DNA of 64,000 nucleotides. It comes from Pseudomonas brenneri. GTDB taxonomy: Bacteria; Pseudomonadota; Gammaproteobacteria; Pseudomonadales; Pseudomonadaceae. The translations under genes were made by a program, and so were the position numbers. The notes under the pieces were generated by a model. It did not search any database. It worked only from the letters and a program-made list of their open reading frames with translations, and was not told where the DNA came from. The stretch is taken from contig NZ_VFIL01000002.1 of the NCBI RefSeq assembly GCF_007858285.1, forward strand, positions 248,001 to 312,000, read 5' to 3'. Below, piece after piece: positions 37,287 to 44,994 of the stretch (the stretch's first letter is position 1; every line of letters starts with the position of its first letter).

Positions 37287-37313
37287 TATGAGCGGCACTT
37301 GGGGGCATAGTTC
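37287..37313 (-). promoter_or_regulatory. candidate AlgU (sigma-22) promoter of the alginate operon
   Basis: On the minus strand GAACTA (37313-37308) is followed by exactly 16 bases and then TCATA (37291-37287). This is close to the AlgU/RpoE consensus GAACTT-N16-TCTGA. The start point would be near 37280, about 460 bases before the algD ATG. The next gene upstream (yaaA) points the same way and ends at 37702, so an independent promoter is needed here. Confidence 0.72.
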
Positions 37314-37575
37314 CTGGCCGCTCATCCTGTTTTTCGAAATTTCTTGAAATATTGGCAAAGATGGCACTGGTACTATATTGATAGCACTTGCGGATTTGGC
37401 TAGTGGTTATAGGGAGTTGGCGCGGGGATATAGTTTTATGCCACTACTGTTTAAAAAAAGTGGTGCCACTACGAAAAAAACTGACGAATGTCGAGTGAAA
37501 GAAACGTTAGAGAATCTGAAGAAATATTTTTGACGCCAAAATAATGACGATTCTGCTGAAGGAATGTAGGACAAA

Positions 37576-37666
37576 TGTGGGAGCGGGCTTGCTCGCGAAA
37601 GCGGTGCTTCAGTCAATCTATCCGGTGACTGATCCACCACTTTCGCGAGCAAGCCCGCTCCCACAT
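37576..37666. repeat. REP pair between yaaA and the algD promoter
   Basis: Perfect inverted GTGGGAGCGGGCTTGCTCGCGAAAG units surround about 40 bp containing TCAGTC/GACTGA. It lies just past the yaaA stop and may end its transcript. Between it and the algD promoter (37314-37575) I see AT-rich DNA without a gene. Confidence 0.92.
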
Positions 37667-37701
37667 TTTTATCCGCATTGTTCTTTAGATCGGGCAGCGC
37701 T

Positions 37702-38481
37702 TTATTCCGGTGCGTGATCGCGCAAAAACACCAGGTTATCCGGCTTGGACTGCTCGGCATTGAAGCGATAACCCTGCGCGTCGAACTGCTTGAGCTGGGC
37801 CGGGTCGTTGATGCGCTCTTCGATCACGAAGCGGCTCATCATGCCGCGGGCTTTCTTGGCGTAGAAGCTGATGATCTTGTACTGGCCGTTTTTCAGGTCC
37901 TTGAACTCGGTATTGATGATCCGCGCGTTCAGGGCCGGGCGCTTGACCGCAGAGAAGTACTCGTTGGACGCCAGGTTCAGCAACACGTCATCGCCTTGCT
38001 CGGCCAGTGCTTCATTAAGCCACTCGCTGATCTGTGGGCCCCAGAACGCGTACAGGTCCTTGCCACGGGCGTTGGCCAACTTGGTGCCCATCTCCAGGCG
38101 GTACGGCATCATCAGGTCCAGCGGGCGCAGCAGGCCATACAGGCCGGAGAGCATGCGCAGGTGTTCCTGGGCGTAGGTGAAGTCGGCTTCCTTGAAGGTC
38201 TGGGCATTCAGGCCGGTGTACACATCTCCCTTGAACGCCAGTAGCGCCTGCTTGGCGTTGGCCGGGGTAAAGGCCGGCGTCCAACTGCCGAAACGTGCGG
38301 CGTTGAGGCCGCCGATCTTGTCGGATACGTGCATCAACTCGCTGATTTGCGCCGGGCTCAGCTCGCGCAACTGCTCGATCAACTCCTGGGAGTGGTCAAG
38401 GTATTGCGGCTGGGTAAAGCGCGGGGTCGCAGGCCTGGTCTCGAAATCGAGGGTTTTGGCGGGGGAAATCACCATCAGCAT
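37702..38481 (-). CDS. yaaA: YaaA, peroxide stress protein (DUF328)
   Basis: This 259-residue protein matches the YaaA family at full length. The start is [13 protein letters not shown], followed by the middle motif [20 protein letters not shown] and a late [19 protein letters not shown] block. In E. coli YaaA lowers free iron and limits DNA damage after peroxide stress. The ATG at 38481 has GGAG 9 nt upstream. It is monocistronic, with REP pairs on both sides. Confidence 0.95.
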   Translation of the reverse strand: MLMVISPAKTLDFETRPATPRFTQPQYLDHSQELIEQLRELSPAQISELMHVSDKIGGLNAARFGSWTPAFTPANAKQALLAFKGDVYTGLNAQTFKEADFTYAQEHLRMLSGLYGLLRPLDLMMPYRLEMGTKLANARGKDLYAFWGPQISEWLNEALAEQGDDVLLNLASNEYFSAVKRPALNARIINTEFKDLKNGQYKIISFYAKKARGMMSRFVIEERINDPAQLKQFDAQGYRFNAEQSKPDNLVFLRDHAPE

Positions 38482-38565
38482 GAAGTCGTCTCCTGTAATC
38501 GTCGGGGGATTCTAGGGGGTAGGGCGGTTTGACTCCACCTATCAAGCCAATAGCCACGCAATTTC

Positions 38566-38666
38566 TGTAGGAGCGAGCTTGCTCGCGAAAAACGCCAGGG
38601 CACAGCGTGCATGCAGGATGCCAGTGTTATCGTTGACGTTCTTCGCGAGCAAGCTCGCTCCTACAG
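38566..38666. repeat. REP pair upstream of the deacetylase gene
   Basis: Inverted GTAGGAGCGAGCTTGCTCGCGAA units surround a core with GTGTTATCGTT, so it belongs to the same family as the copies at 7281 and 21895. Its right end (CTACAGAGGGA) runs into the ribosome site of the next gene. Confidence 0.92.
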
Positions 38667-38677
38667 AGGGACCCGTT

Positions 38678-39802
38678 GTGCGAATTGCGCTTTTCTTATG
38701 CGCCTGGCTGGTGTGCCTGGGCGCCCAGGCGGCCAGTGTGGATGTCGCCAGCCTCGACCGCGGCACCTGGCCGGAAAAACTCAGCAGCCCGGCGCTGTTC
38801 GATGTGGCGTCACGCGCCGAAATCCTGATGTTCGCCAACACTCTGCTGGTCAGTGAGGCCCTGGACGAACCTGCGCTCAAGCAGCGCCTGGGCCTGAAGA
38901 TCATCAACCAGGGGGCTGTCGATGACCTGCGTCGCCACCTGTGGCAACGGCTGCTGGAGAACTACACGTTCGCCCAGCAAAGCTGCGAGCAGGACGCCTC
39001 GTTCTGCTACCTGGTGGAAAACATGGACGACTTGCGCGAGCAGGCCGGCAAGTTTGAAGTCAGCGACCAATCCTTCTATATAGGCTGGGCCGGCCCCAGT
39101 CGCATGTTTCACCAGCGCTACCTGGACGAGTTGCTGCGCAAGGCCGCGTTGTTCCCGCAGATCAGCAGCGAAGTCGCGCGTTTTGGTGATTTCGAGCGCA
39201 ATGGCGATGAGCTTAACGACCGGCTGTTCCTGCTGACCTTTGACGGCGGCCCGGCGCCGGTCAACGGTAATACCGACTGGCTGGCCGATTACCTGCGCAA
39301 GCAGAAAATGACGGCCACCTTCTTTGCCCTGGGCAACAGCCTGCAAACACGTCTGGAGAAAACTTCGGCCGCCGATGTGCAGGCGTTGTATCAAGGCCAG
39401 TGCGTGGGTATCCAGGGCTGGCAATATCGTTCCCACAGCCATTGGGTCGATTGGCAGGACTCCATCACCCGCAGCGCCGCGCTGACCCAGAACCTGCTGC
39501 CGGAAAACTACGTGCCGCTGTTCCGCCCGCCCTATGGCCAGCGCCGGGCCGACAGCCAGGGCTTCTTCCAGGCCCAGGGCCTGCAAGTGGCGCTGTGGGA
39601 TATCGACTCCCAGGATGAGCCTGGGTCGCTCAAGGCCGAGGAGTCGGCTCATCGCGTTTTGACGCTGATGTTGTTGTGGCGCAAAGGTGTGATTGTGTTC
39701 CATGACACCCAGGACAAGGCACGGGTCGCATTGCCTCTGTTGTTACAGGCCACGGCGCAAAGTGGGTTGGGTTGGCAGGCGTGTCGGGAGGCGTTTCGCT
39801 GA
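38678..39802 (+). CDS. secreted polysaccharide deacetylase-like protein with altered motif 1
   Basis: From GTG 38678 the 374-residue protein starts with a signal peptide (IALFLCAWLVCLGAQAAS). A helical region of about 150 residues follows, then a NodB-homology domain (about 175-370). Motif 1 reads LLTFDGGPAP, where the usual second Asp (TFDDGP), a metal ligand, is Gly. Motif 2 is SHSHWVDW, motif 3 FRPPYGQRR, and later motifs WDIDSQD and VIVFHDTQ are present. The enzyme would remove N- or O-acetyl groups from a surface sugar polymer, but the altered ligand makes activity uncertain. Its ribosome site GAGGG is at the edge of a REP pair. The frame open upstream through that REP is not used. Confidence 0.82.
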   Translation: MRIALFLCAWLVCLGAQAASVDVASLDRGTWPEKLSSPALFDVASRAEILMFANTLLVSEALDEPALKQRLGLKIINQGAVDDLRRHLWQRLLENYTFAQQSCEQDASFCYLVENMDDLREQAGKFEVSDQSFYIGWAGPSRMFHQRYLDELLRKAALFPQISSEVARFGDFERNGDELNDRLFLLTFDGGPAPVNGNTDWLADYLRKQKMTATFFALGNSLQTRLEKTSAADVQALYQGQCVGIQGWQYRSHSHWVDWQDSITRSAALTQNLLPENYVPLFRPPYGQRRADSQGFFQAQGLQVALWDIDSQDEPGSLKAEESAHRVLTLMLLWRKGVIVFHDTQDKARVALPLLLQATAQSGLGWQACREAFR

Positions 39803-40125
39803 AAAACGCAAATGCCCGGCCCTGTTGGGGATGAGGGGTTTCTGGGGCGATTTGCCGCGACATTTCGATGCAGGCGGACTTCCGACTTTAACGGTGCATC
39901 GGGCACTCGGCTAGTGCTATTCGTCATCCTGAAAAATAAACTTCAAAAAAGCGTCAAAGTGCTTTTTTCTGTCATGGGTTTTGCGGTATTACGAAGTCAG
40001 ATCGCCGAAACCTGCACCACAGGTGGCGTCTTCCCAGACTCCCTTTGCGGTGTATCCGGCGGTCGAATCGAGGCGCAGCACTGTTGTGGTATTGCGTCGA
40101 CTGGCTCCCACAAAGGTGACCGAGT
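39803..40125. other. 323-bp intergenic region before the PIN-PhoH gene
   Basis: No gene is visible. AAAAAAGC (39945-39952) and GCTTTTTT (39961-39968) can form a weak hairpin ending in a U-run, which may stop transcripts of the deacetylase gene. The PIN-PhoH promoter should be in the last 150 bp, but no clear sigma-70 box stands out. Confidence 0.5.
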
Positions 40126-41520
40126 ATGGATGATCATGGACGTACCCCTTCTTCCGACCAGCCAATCCTTTATGTGCTTGATACCAACGTATTGATCCAC
40201 GATCCAAACGCGCTGCTTAATTTCGAAGAACATCACGTCGCCATCCCCATGATCGTGCTTGAGGAGCTCGACAAGCTCAAAAGCGGGCACCATAGCGTGG
40301 CCGCCGAATGCCGCCAGGCCATCCGCCTGATCGACAAGACCCTGGGTGAAGCTTCGCCTGAGGATGTTGAAGTCGGCGTACCGATCCAGCGTGGCAAGGG
40401 CGACCCCAAGGGCTTGCTGTCGATCCTGATGAGCAAGCGCAGCGAGCCCAACAGCCTGCTGCCGGAAAACCTCAACGACAACAAGATCATCAACCAATTG
40501 ATCGACCTGCACGCGCGCGACAAGGACCTGCGCCTGGTGCTGGTGACCAAAGACATCAATATGCGCCTCAAGGCACGAGCGTGTGGGATCGCGGCCGAGG
40601 ACTACAGTACCGACCAACTGGTCGATGACGTGTCGATGCTGTCCCGTGGTTATCACACCATGACCGGCTCGTTCTGGGACCGCGTCAGCAAGGTCGAGAC
40701 CCGCCAGGACCATGGCCGCACCTGGCACCAGGTACAGCTGATCGACAACCTGCCGGCGGTGCATATCAACGAATTCATCATCGACGAACAGGGTTTTGTG
40801 GGCTGGATCAAAGAGATCCAGGTCGACAAGCTGCTGATCCTCGACCTGCATCAGGAACCCCTGTTGCACCAGGAAGCCTGGGGCCTGAAACCGCGTGACG
40901 TGTACCAGAGCCTGGCGCTGTACGCGCTGCTCGATCCGGACATCCACCTGGTCAACCTGACCGGTGCTGCCGGTTCCGGGAAAACCATCCTCGCCCTGGC
41001 CGCCGCCATCGAACAGACCATGGTCACCAAGCGCTATCGCCGCATCATCGCTACCCGCAGCGTGCAGGGCCTGGACCAGGAAATCGGCTTTTTGCCCGGC
41101 ACCGAGGCAGAAAAAATGGAGCCGTGGCTGGGGGCGATCACCGATAACCTCGAAGCCTTGCACATGGATGATGAAAACACCCATGGCAGCGTCGACTACA
41201 TCCTCAGCAAAGTGCCGTTGCAGTTCAAATCCCTCAACTACATCCGGGGTCGCAGCTTCCAGCAGAGCCTGATTTTGATCGATGAGTGCCAGAACCTTAC
41301 ACCGCACCAGATGAAAACCATCATCACCCGTGCCGGCGCCGGTTCCAAAGTGGTGTGCCTGGGCAACCTGGCACAGATCGACACCCCTTACCTGTCCGCG
41401 ACCAGCTCCGGGCTGACCTACCTGACAGAACGCTTCAAGGACTTCCCGAACGGCGTGCACATCGCCTTGCAGGGCGTCCCTCGCTCGATTCTGGCCGAAT
41501 ACGCCGAATCCCACCTGTAG
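40126..41520 (+). CDS. PIN-PhoH fusion protein (PhoH2-type RNase/ATPase)
   Basis: A 464-residue fusion. An N-terminal PIN nuclease domain (about 12-140; YVLDTNVLIHDPNAL, then IVLEELDKLKSG, and the late acidic VTKDINMRLKA) is joined to a C-terminal PhoH ATPase domain (about 240-460). The ATPase has Walker A LTGAAGSGKTILAL, Walker B LILIDECQNLTP and the later CLGNLAQIDTPYLS. Such proteins are ATP-driven RNA-unwinding and RNA-cutting factors. The four acidic PIN positions look present, so nuclease activity is expected. The gene is monocistronic, closed by a compact REP hairpin. Confidence 0.93.
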   Translation: MDDHGRTPSSDQPILYVLDTNVLIHDPNALLNFEEHHVAIPMIVLEELDKLKSGHHSVAAECRQAIRLIDKTLGEASPEDVEVGVPIQRGKGDPKGLLSILMSKRSEPNSLLPENLNDNKIINQLIDLHARDKDLRLVLVTKDINMRLKARACGIAAEDYSTDQLVDDVSMLSRGYHTMTGSFWDRVSKVETRQDHGRTWHQVQLIDNLPAVHINEFIIDEQGFVGWIKEIQVDKLLILDLHQEPLLHQEAWGLKPRDVYQSLALYALLDPDIHLVNLTGAAGSGKTILALAAAIEQTMVTKRYRRIIATRSVQGLDQEIGFLPGTEAEKMEPWLGAITDNLEALHMDDENTHGSVDYILSKVPLQFKSLNYIRGRSFQQSLILIDECQNLTPHQMKTIITRAGAGSKVVCLGNLAQIDTPYLSATSSGLTYLTERFKDFPNGVHIALQGVPRSILAEYAESHL

Positions 41521-41527
41521 CCGTCAG

Positions 41528-41555
41528 TGTGGGAGCGGGCAAGCCCGCTCCCACA
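41528..41555. repeat. compact single REP hairpin followed by a T-run
   Basis: TGTGGGAGCGGGC and GCCCGCTCCCACA form a perfect 13-bp hairpin with a 2-nt loop, followed by TTTT. The usual REP-pair core is missing, as if the pair had collapsed. Placed 8 bp after the PIN-PhoH stop, it probably serves as its terminator. Confidence 0.85.
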
Positions 41556-41606
41556 TTTTGATCTGCGTTGGGTTTACAATCGGGGCTTCTGATCAGGAGT
41601 ATCCCC

Positions 41607-42080
41607 GTGCTGACTCATCTCGATTCCCAGGGCCGTGCCCATATGGTCGACGTCACTGACAAAACCGTGACGTTCCGTGAAGCCGTGGCCGAAGCGCGGG
41701 TGCGCATGCTGCCCCAGACCCTGCAAATGATCGTCGACGGCGCCCACCCCAAGGGCGACGTATTTGCCGTGGCCCGCATCGCCGGGATCCAGGCCGCGAA
41801 AAAAACCAGTGATCTGATCCCCCTGTGCCATCCGCTGATGCTGACCGGGGTCAAGGTTGAACTCGCCGCCGAAGGGGAAAATACCGTGCACATCGTCGCC
41901 CGCTGCAAGCTCTCCGGCCAGACCGGCGTGGAGATGGAAGCGTTGACCGCCGCCAGCGTCGCCGCATTGACCATCTACGACATGTGCAAGGCGGTCGACC
42001 GGGGCATGACCATCGAAAACATTCGCTTGCTGGAAAAACTCGGCGGCAAGAGTGGGCATTTCAAGGCGGATCAAGCATGA
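41607..42080 (+). CDS. moaC: MoaC, cyclic pyranopterin monophosphate synthase
   Basis: This 157-residue enzyme converts 3',8-cyclo-7,8-dihydro-GTP to cyclic pyranopterin monophosphate in molybdenum cofactor synthesis. Family marks are [28 protein letters not shown] and [20 protein letters not shown] chose the GTG at 41607 because AGGAG lies 8 nt upstream; the frame continues upstream without a good start. It overlaps moaD by 4 bp (ATGA). No moaA or moaB is in the window, so the first pathway step is encoded elsewhere. Confidence 0.96.
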   Translation: MLTHLDSQGRAHMVDVTDKTVTFREAVAEARVRMLPQTLQMIVDGAHPKGDVFAVARIAGIQAAKKTSDLIPLCHPLMLTGVKVELAAEGENTVHIVARCKLSGQTGVEMEALTAASVAALTIYDMCKAVDRGMTIENIRLLEKLGGKSGHFKADQA

Positions 42081-42319
42081 GTATCAACGTACTGTTTTTT
42101 GCCCGCTACAGCGAAGCGGTAGGCCTGGACTCGCTGGAAATGGAAGGCAACTTTGCCACGGTCGATGCCGTACGCCAGGCGTTGGCAGGTGATCCAGGTT
42201 TTGAGGTGCTCAACGAGGCCAGCTTGATGTGTGCGCGCAACCAGGAACTCTGCGCCCTCGACGAGCCACTGCAGGCAGGTGATGAAGTCGCGTTTTTCCC
42301 ACCCGTGACCGGAGGCTGA
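42077..42319 (+). CDS. moaD: MoaD, molybdopterin synthase sulfur-carrier subunit
   Basis: This 80-residue ubiquitin-fold protein ends in the essential Gly-Gly (PPVTGG), which carries the thiocarboxylate used by MoaE. The start ([16 protein letters not shown]) overlaps the moaC stop. It is translated with moaC and moaE. Confidence 0.96.
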   Translation: MSINVLFFARYSEAVGLDSLEMEGNFATVDAVRQALAGDPGFEVLNEASLMCARNQELCALDEPLQAGDEVAFFPPVTGG

Positions 42320-42321
42320 AC

Positions 42322-42774
42322 ATGGCCATTCGTGTACAGGTCGAGGCTTTTGACCCCGGTGCTGAAGTCAACGCGATGCACGCGGCCAATGTCGGCGTGG
42401 GCGCGGTCGTCAGCTTTGTCGGTTATGTACGCGACTTCAACGACGGTCTCGACGTGGCGGGCATGTTCCTCGAACACTACCCCGGCATGACCGAAAAAGC
42501 CCTGGCCAAGATCGCCATCGAAGCCGAGCAGCGCTGGCCGCTGCTCAAGCTGGAAGTGCTGCACCGCATCGGCGCCCTGGAGCCCGGCGAGCCAATTGTG
42601 TTCGTCGCAGCCGCCAGTGCCCATCGCCAGGCCGCGTTTGATGCTTGTGCGTTTGTGATGGACTACCTGAAGACTCGGGCGCCGTTCTGGAAGAAGGAAA
42701 ATACCAGTGAAGGGGCGCGGTGGGTTGAGGGGCGGGACAGTGATCATGTGGCGGCGGGGCGTTGGAAAGCCTGA
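42322..42774 (+). CDS. moaE: MoaE, molybdopterin synthase catalytic subunit
   Basis: This 150-residue large subunit inserts two sulfurs from MoaD thiocarboxylate into cyclic pyranopterin monophosphate. Motifs include GAVVSFVGYVRDFND, LEHYPGMTEK, VLHRIGALEPGE and the catalytic Lys region LKTRAPFWKKE. It starts 2 bp after moaD. The stop at 42774 marks the edge of the high-GC backbone; the AT-richer insert begins right after it. Confidence 0.96.
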   Translation: MAIRVQVEAFDPGAEVNAMHAANVGVGAVVSFVGYVRDFNDGLDVAGMFLEHYPGMTEKALAKIAIEAEQRWPLLKLEVLHRIGALEPGEPIVFVAAASAHRQAAFDACAFVMDYLKTRAPFWKKENTSEGARWVEGRDSDHVAAGRWKA

Positions 42775-42870
42775 TTGTTGATTAGTCGATGGTGCCTGTA
42801 TAAACAAGCTGCCACGTCTGTGGTTTACGGTTATGACGATTGTTGAAGTTATTTCGAATTGAGCTACTTG

Positions 42871-42888
42871 ACTGTCAATTCTGACAGT
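42871..42888. promoter_or_regulatory. palindrome upstream of the two-gene RHS operon
   Basis: ACTGTCA and TGACAGT form a perfect 7-bp inverted repeat around ATTC, in an AT-rich stretch 111 bp before the first gene of the RHS operon. It is a good candidate operator for a dimeric regulator. No regulator gene lies beside it. Confidence 0.55.
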
Positions 42889-42999
42889 TATCTTCTTTGA
42901 ATTTTTAGGATCTACTTTTTCCAAGGATCTGGCATAAAAGTGCGTGCTTTTTGGCTGGTTTCTATTATTTCTTCGGATAGAAATTCATGGGAGAGCGAG

Positions 43000-44964
43000 A
43001 TGATCAGGCAATCGGCTAATATGAAACTTGCACATTTTAATGTCAGGTTTGCTGACGGTACTGATTATACGGATGCGCTTTATGCCAATGGGCATCATCA
43101 GCTTGAAATCGTTGTTGAGGTTATAAAGGAGGTCGTCGGCCGGTTTAACACTTGGGGTAACGTTCCGTTGACTGATAGTGAGCGTGCGAGTGTAGAAATT
43201 GTACCGGTACCAACGGCATCTGATGAGAGTAAAGCGGTCGGATGGATATGTGATACGGAGAAAAATAAATACGATCCAGGGCTTTGGAATCGTACAGGGG
43301 AAGATTTAAGTGAGCGAGTACCAAGAAGTGTTGTTGCCGATCCGCGCATAGAAATTGTCAAGCGATACATACGTGTTGAAGAGAATGCATCTCTCGAACC
43401 TATGCAGTTCATGGCGACAATTATCTTGGATGGGGAAAACGTCACCAATAGCTATTCCGAATGGCCGACGGATTTTCAATCATCGGTCTTTGTTGCGCCT
43501 GTCCTGCCGCCTGAGTTGCTATCTACCGAGCTTACAGAAACGGTCGACTATAATGCTTTTAATGTGGTTAATAAACTCGATGTGGATGTGTACTACTGGA
43601 GTGGTGTAAATGGTTTGCGTTTTGTTGATAATTATGGATTGATTGAGCCGTTGTTTGTGCCGAATGAGGGGTTGATGTTTCAAACTTCTTATGGTTTTTC
43701 GGGGATATTTAAAGGAGGGGTTTTCAAAAATCCAGCCGCACTATATTGGTATTTAGATACGGTCCACCAGCAGCTTCCTGATATAGAACCGGGCTCAAAT
43801 CCGGTCATTCGGCGAATAAATGCTAGCATCATGTGTGCAGCTAAGCTTACAACGACGATACCTGAGCTTCCGCATCTTGATTCAAAAAGTAACTGGCGGC
43901 TTCGGGACAATTTCGGAACACTCCATATATTCAAGATAGTGCCGTATGAGAGTGGCAATCGGTTGTCGATAGTGCCCGTACCACTGAAAAGGAAGGTTCA
44001 TTTTTTCCGCATCACACTTCCCAATGGGCAAGATTCAACTAACGCTCTTTATGCCAATAGCCGACATCAGTGCAAAGTAAGCATTGAGGTCGTTGTGGAG
44101 CGTGAGACGGTAGATGGTGGATGGGAGGCTGTACCCTTAACCCCCGAAGAAAAAGCCAGTGTGACGGTGACGGCTTATTCGGCGGATGTGAACCAGCCGC
44201 TTCCGCTAGGGTGGGCGTGTGATACGAATAAAAATATATATGAAATCGGTCTTTGGGAACGTAGTGCAGAACCTGCAGGAGAGCAAGGCCCGCAAAGGCA
44301 TGCAGACTCACCAGCTTCAATAGAGGTCATTGATCGTTATATGCGGCTGTTGGCAGGCTCTTCTGTTGAGTCTCGACGGTTTATGGCTAAGATAGTTGTA
44401 GGCGGCAAGGTCTATACAACTAACTTCAAGGATGGAAGTTCGGATTTCAATAGTTGGTTGCATATCTCCCCTCAGCGGCCTTATCGAGTGAAAGTTGCTG
44501 ATCTTCGGCAGACCAGGGATGACCCATTTTGGGATGGGGTTTGGAAGATTGATATTGATGTTTATTATTGGTTGCCTCCTTCGGGTTTGAGGTTTGTCTC
44601 CCAGTCAGGACTGGATGCGCCTCTGCAAGTTAGTCATGAGGGGGATTATTTTCATACATCCTTTTGCCAAAGGTCGGGTAGGGTTTATAGAAAGGTGGGG
44701 GTGGTTGTCTCTAAGAATATACCCGGATTGAGGCTTCGTTATAATGATATTCATCGGGACGCCCCCGGTCATTGGGATAATCCCTATATTGAGTTTAATC
44801 GTGTGAATACAATCATGCGTGCGGTATGGTTTTCTACAGAAAGACCCATCAGTCAGGGAAATGCCGGAACACCTTGGCGCTTAATAGATAACTATGGTTG
44901 TGAGCACTCATTTGTGATACGTGAAGACTGGAATACAATTTTGCTGGCGGATTATGAGAATTGA
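43000..44964 (+). CDS. unrecognised 654-aa protein of two homologous halves, linked to an RHS gene
   Basis: I cannot assign a family. The ATG at 43000 has GGGAG 7-8 nt upstream; a GTG at 42940 is less likely. Residues about 12-330 and 334-650 are clearly homologous: both contain DALYAN/NALYAN with a nearby His, VPLTxxExASV, GWxCDTxKN, a GLWxR block, DVDVYYW or DIDVYYW, GLRFV and a C-terminal WRLxDNxG. No signal peptide or membrane segment is visible, and the composition suggests a beta-rich soluble protein. GC content is clearly below that of the flanking genes. The RHS gene follows after 30 bp, so the two are co-transcribed. A role as toxin partner, chaperone or carbohydrate-binding part is inference. 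Confidence 0.8.
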   Translation: MIRQSANMKLAHFNVRFADGTDYTDALYANGHHQLEIVVEVIKEVVGRFNTWGNVPLTDSERASVEIVPVPTASDESKAVGWICDTEKNKYDPGLWNRTGEDLSERVPRSVVADPRIEIVKRYIRVEENASLEPMQFMATIILDGENVTNSYSEWPTDFQSSVFVAPVLPPELLSTELTETVDYNAFNVVNKLDVDVYYWSGVNGLRFVDNYGLIEPLFVPNEGLMFQTSYGFSGIFKGGVFKNPAALYWYLDTVHQQLPDIEPGSNPVIRRINASIMCAAKLTTTIPELPHLDSKSNWRLRDNFGTLHIFKIVPYESGNRLSIVPVPLKRKVHFFRITLPNGQDSTNALYANSRHQCKVSIEVVVERETVDGGWEAVPLTPEEKASVTVTAYSADVNQPLPLGWACDTNKNIYEIGLWERSAEPAGEQGPQRHADSPASIEVIDRYMRLLAGSSVESRRFMAKIVVGGKVYTTNFKDGSSDFNSWLHISPQRPYRVKVADLRQTRDDPFWDGVWKIDIDVYYWLPPSGLRFVSQSGLDAPLQVSHEGDYFHTSFCQRSGRVYRKVGVVVSKNIPGLRLRYNDIHRDAPGHWDNPYIEFNRVNTIMRAVWFSTERPISQGNAGTPWRLIDNYGCEHSFVIREDWNTILLADYEN

Positions 44965-44994
44965 CTTGGGTTTTATTAGTGTAGGGAGCATGTC

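Noticed and set aside
38579..38677. N-terminal extension of the deacetylase through the REP pair
   Set aside because: A signal peptide begins right at GTG 38678 with a ribosome site before it; the extension has only REP-encoded residues such as FFASKLAPT.
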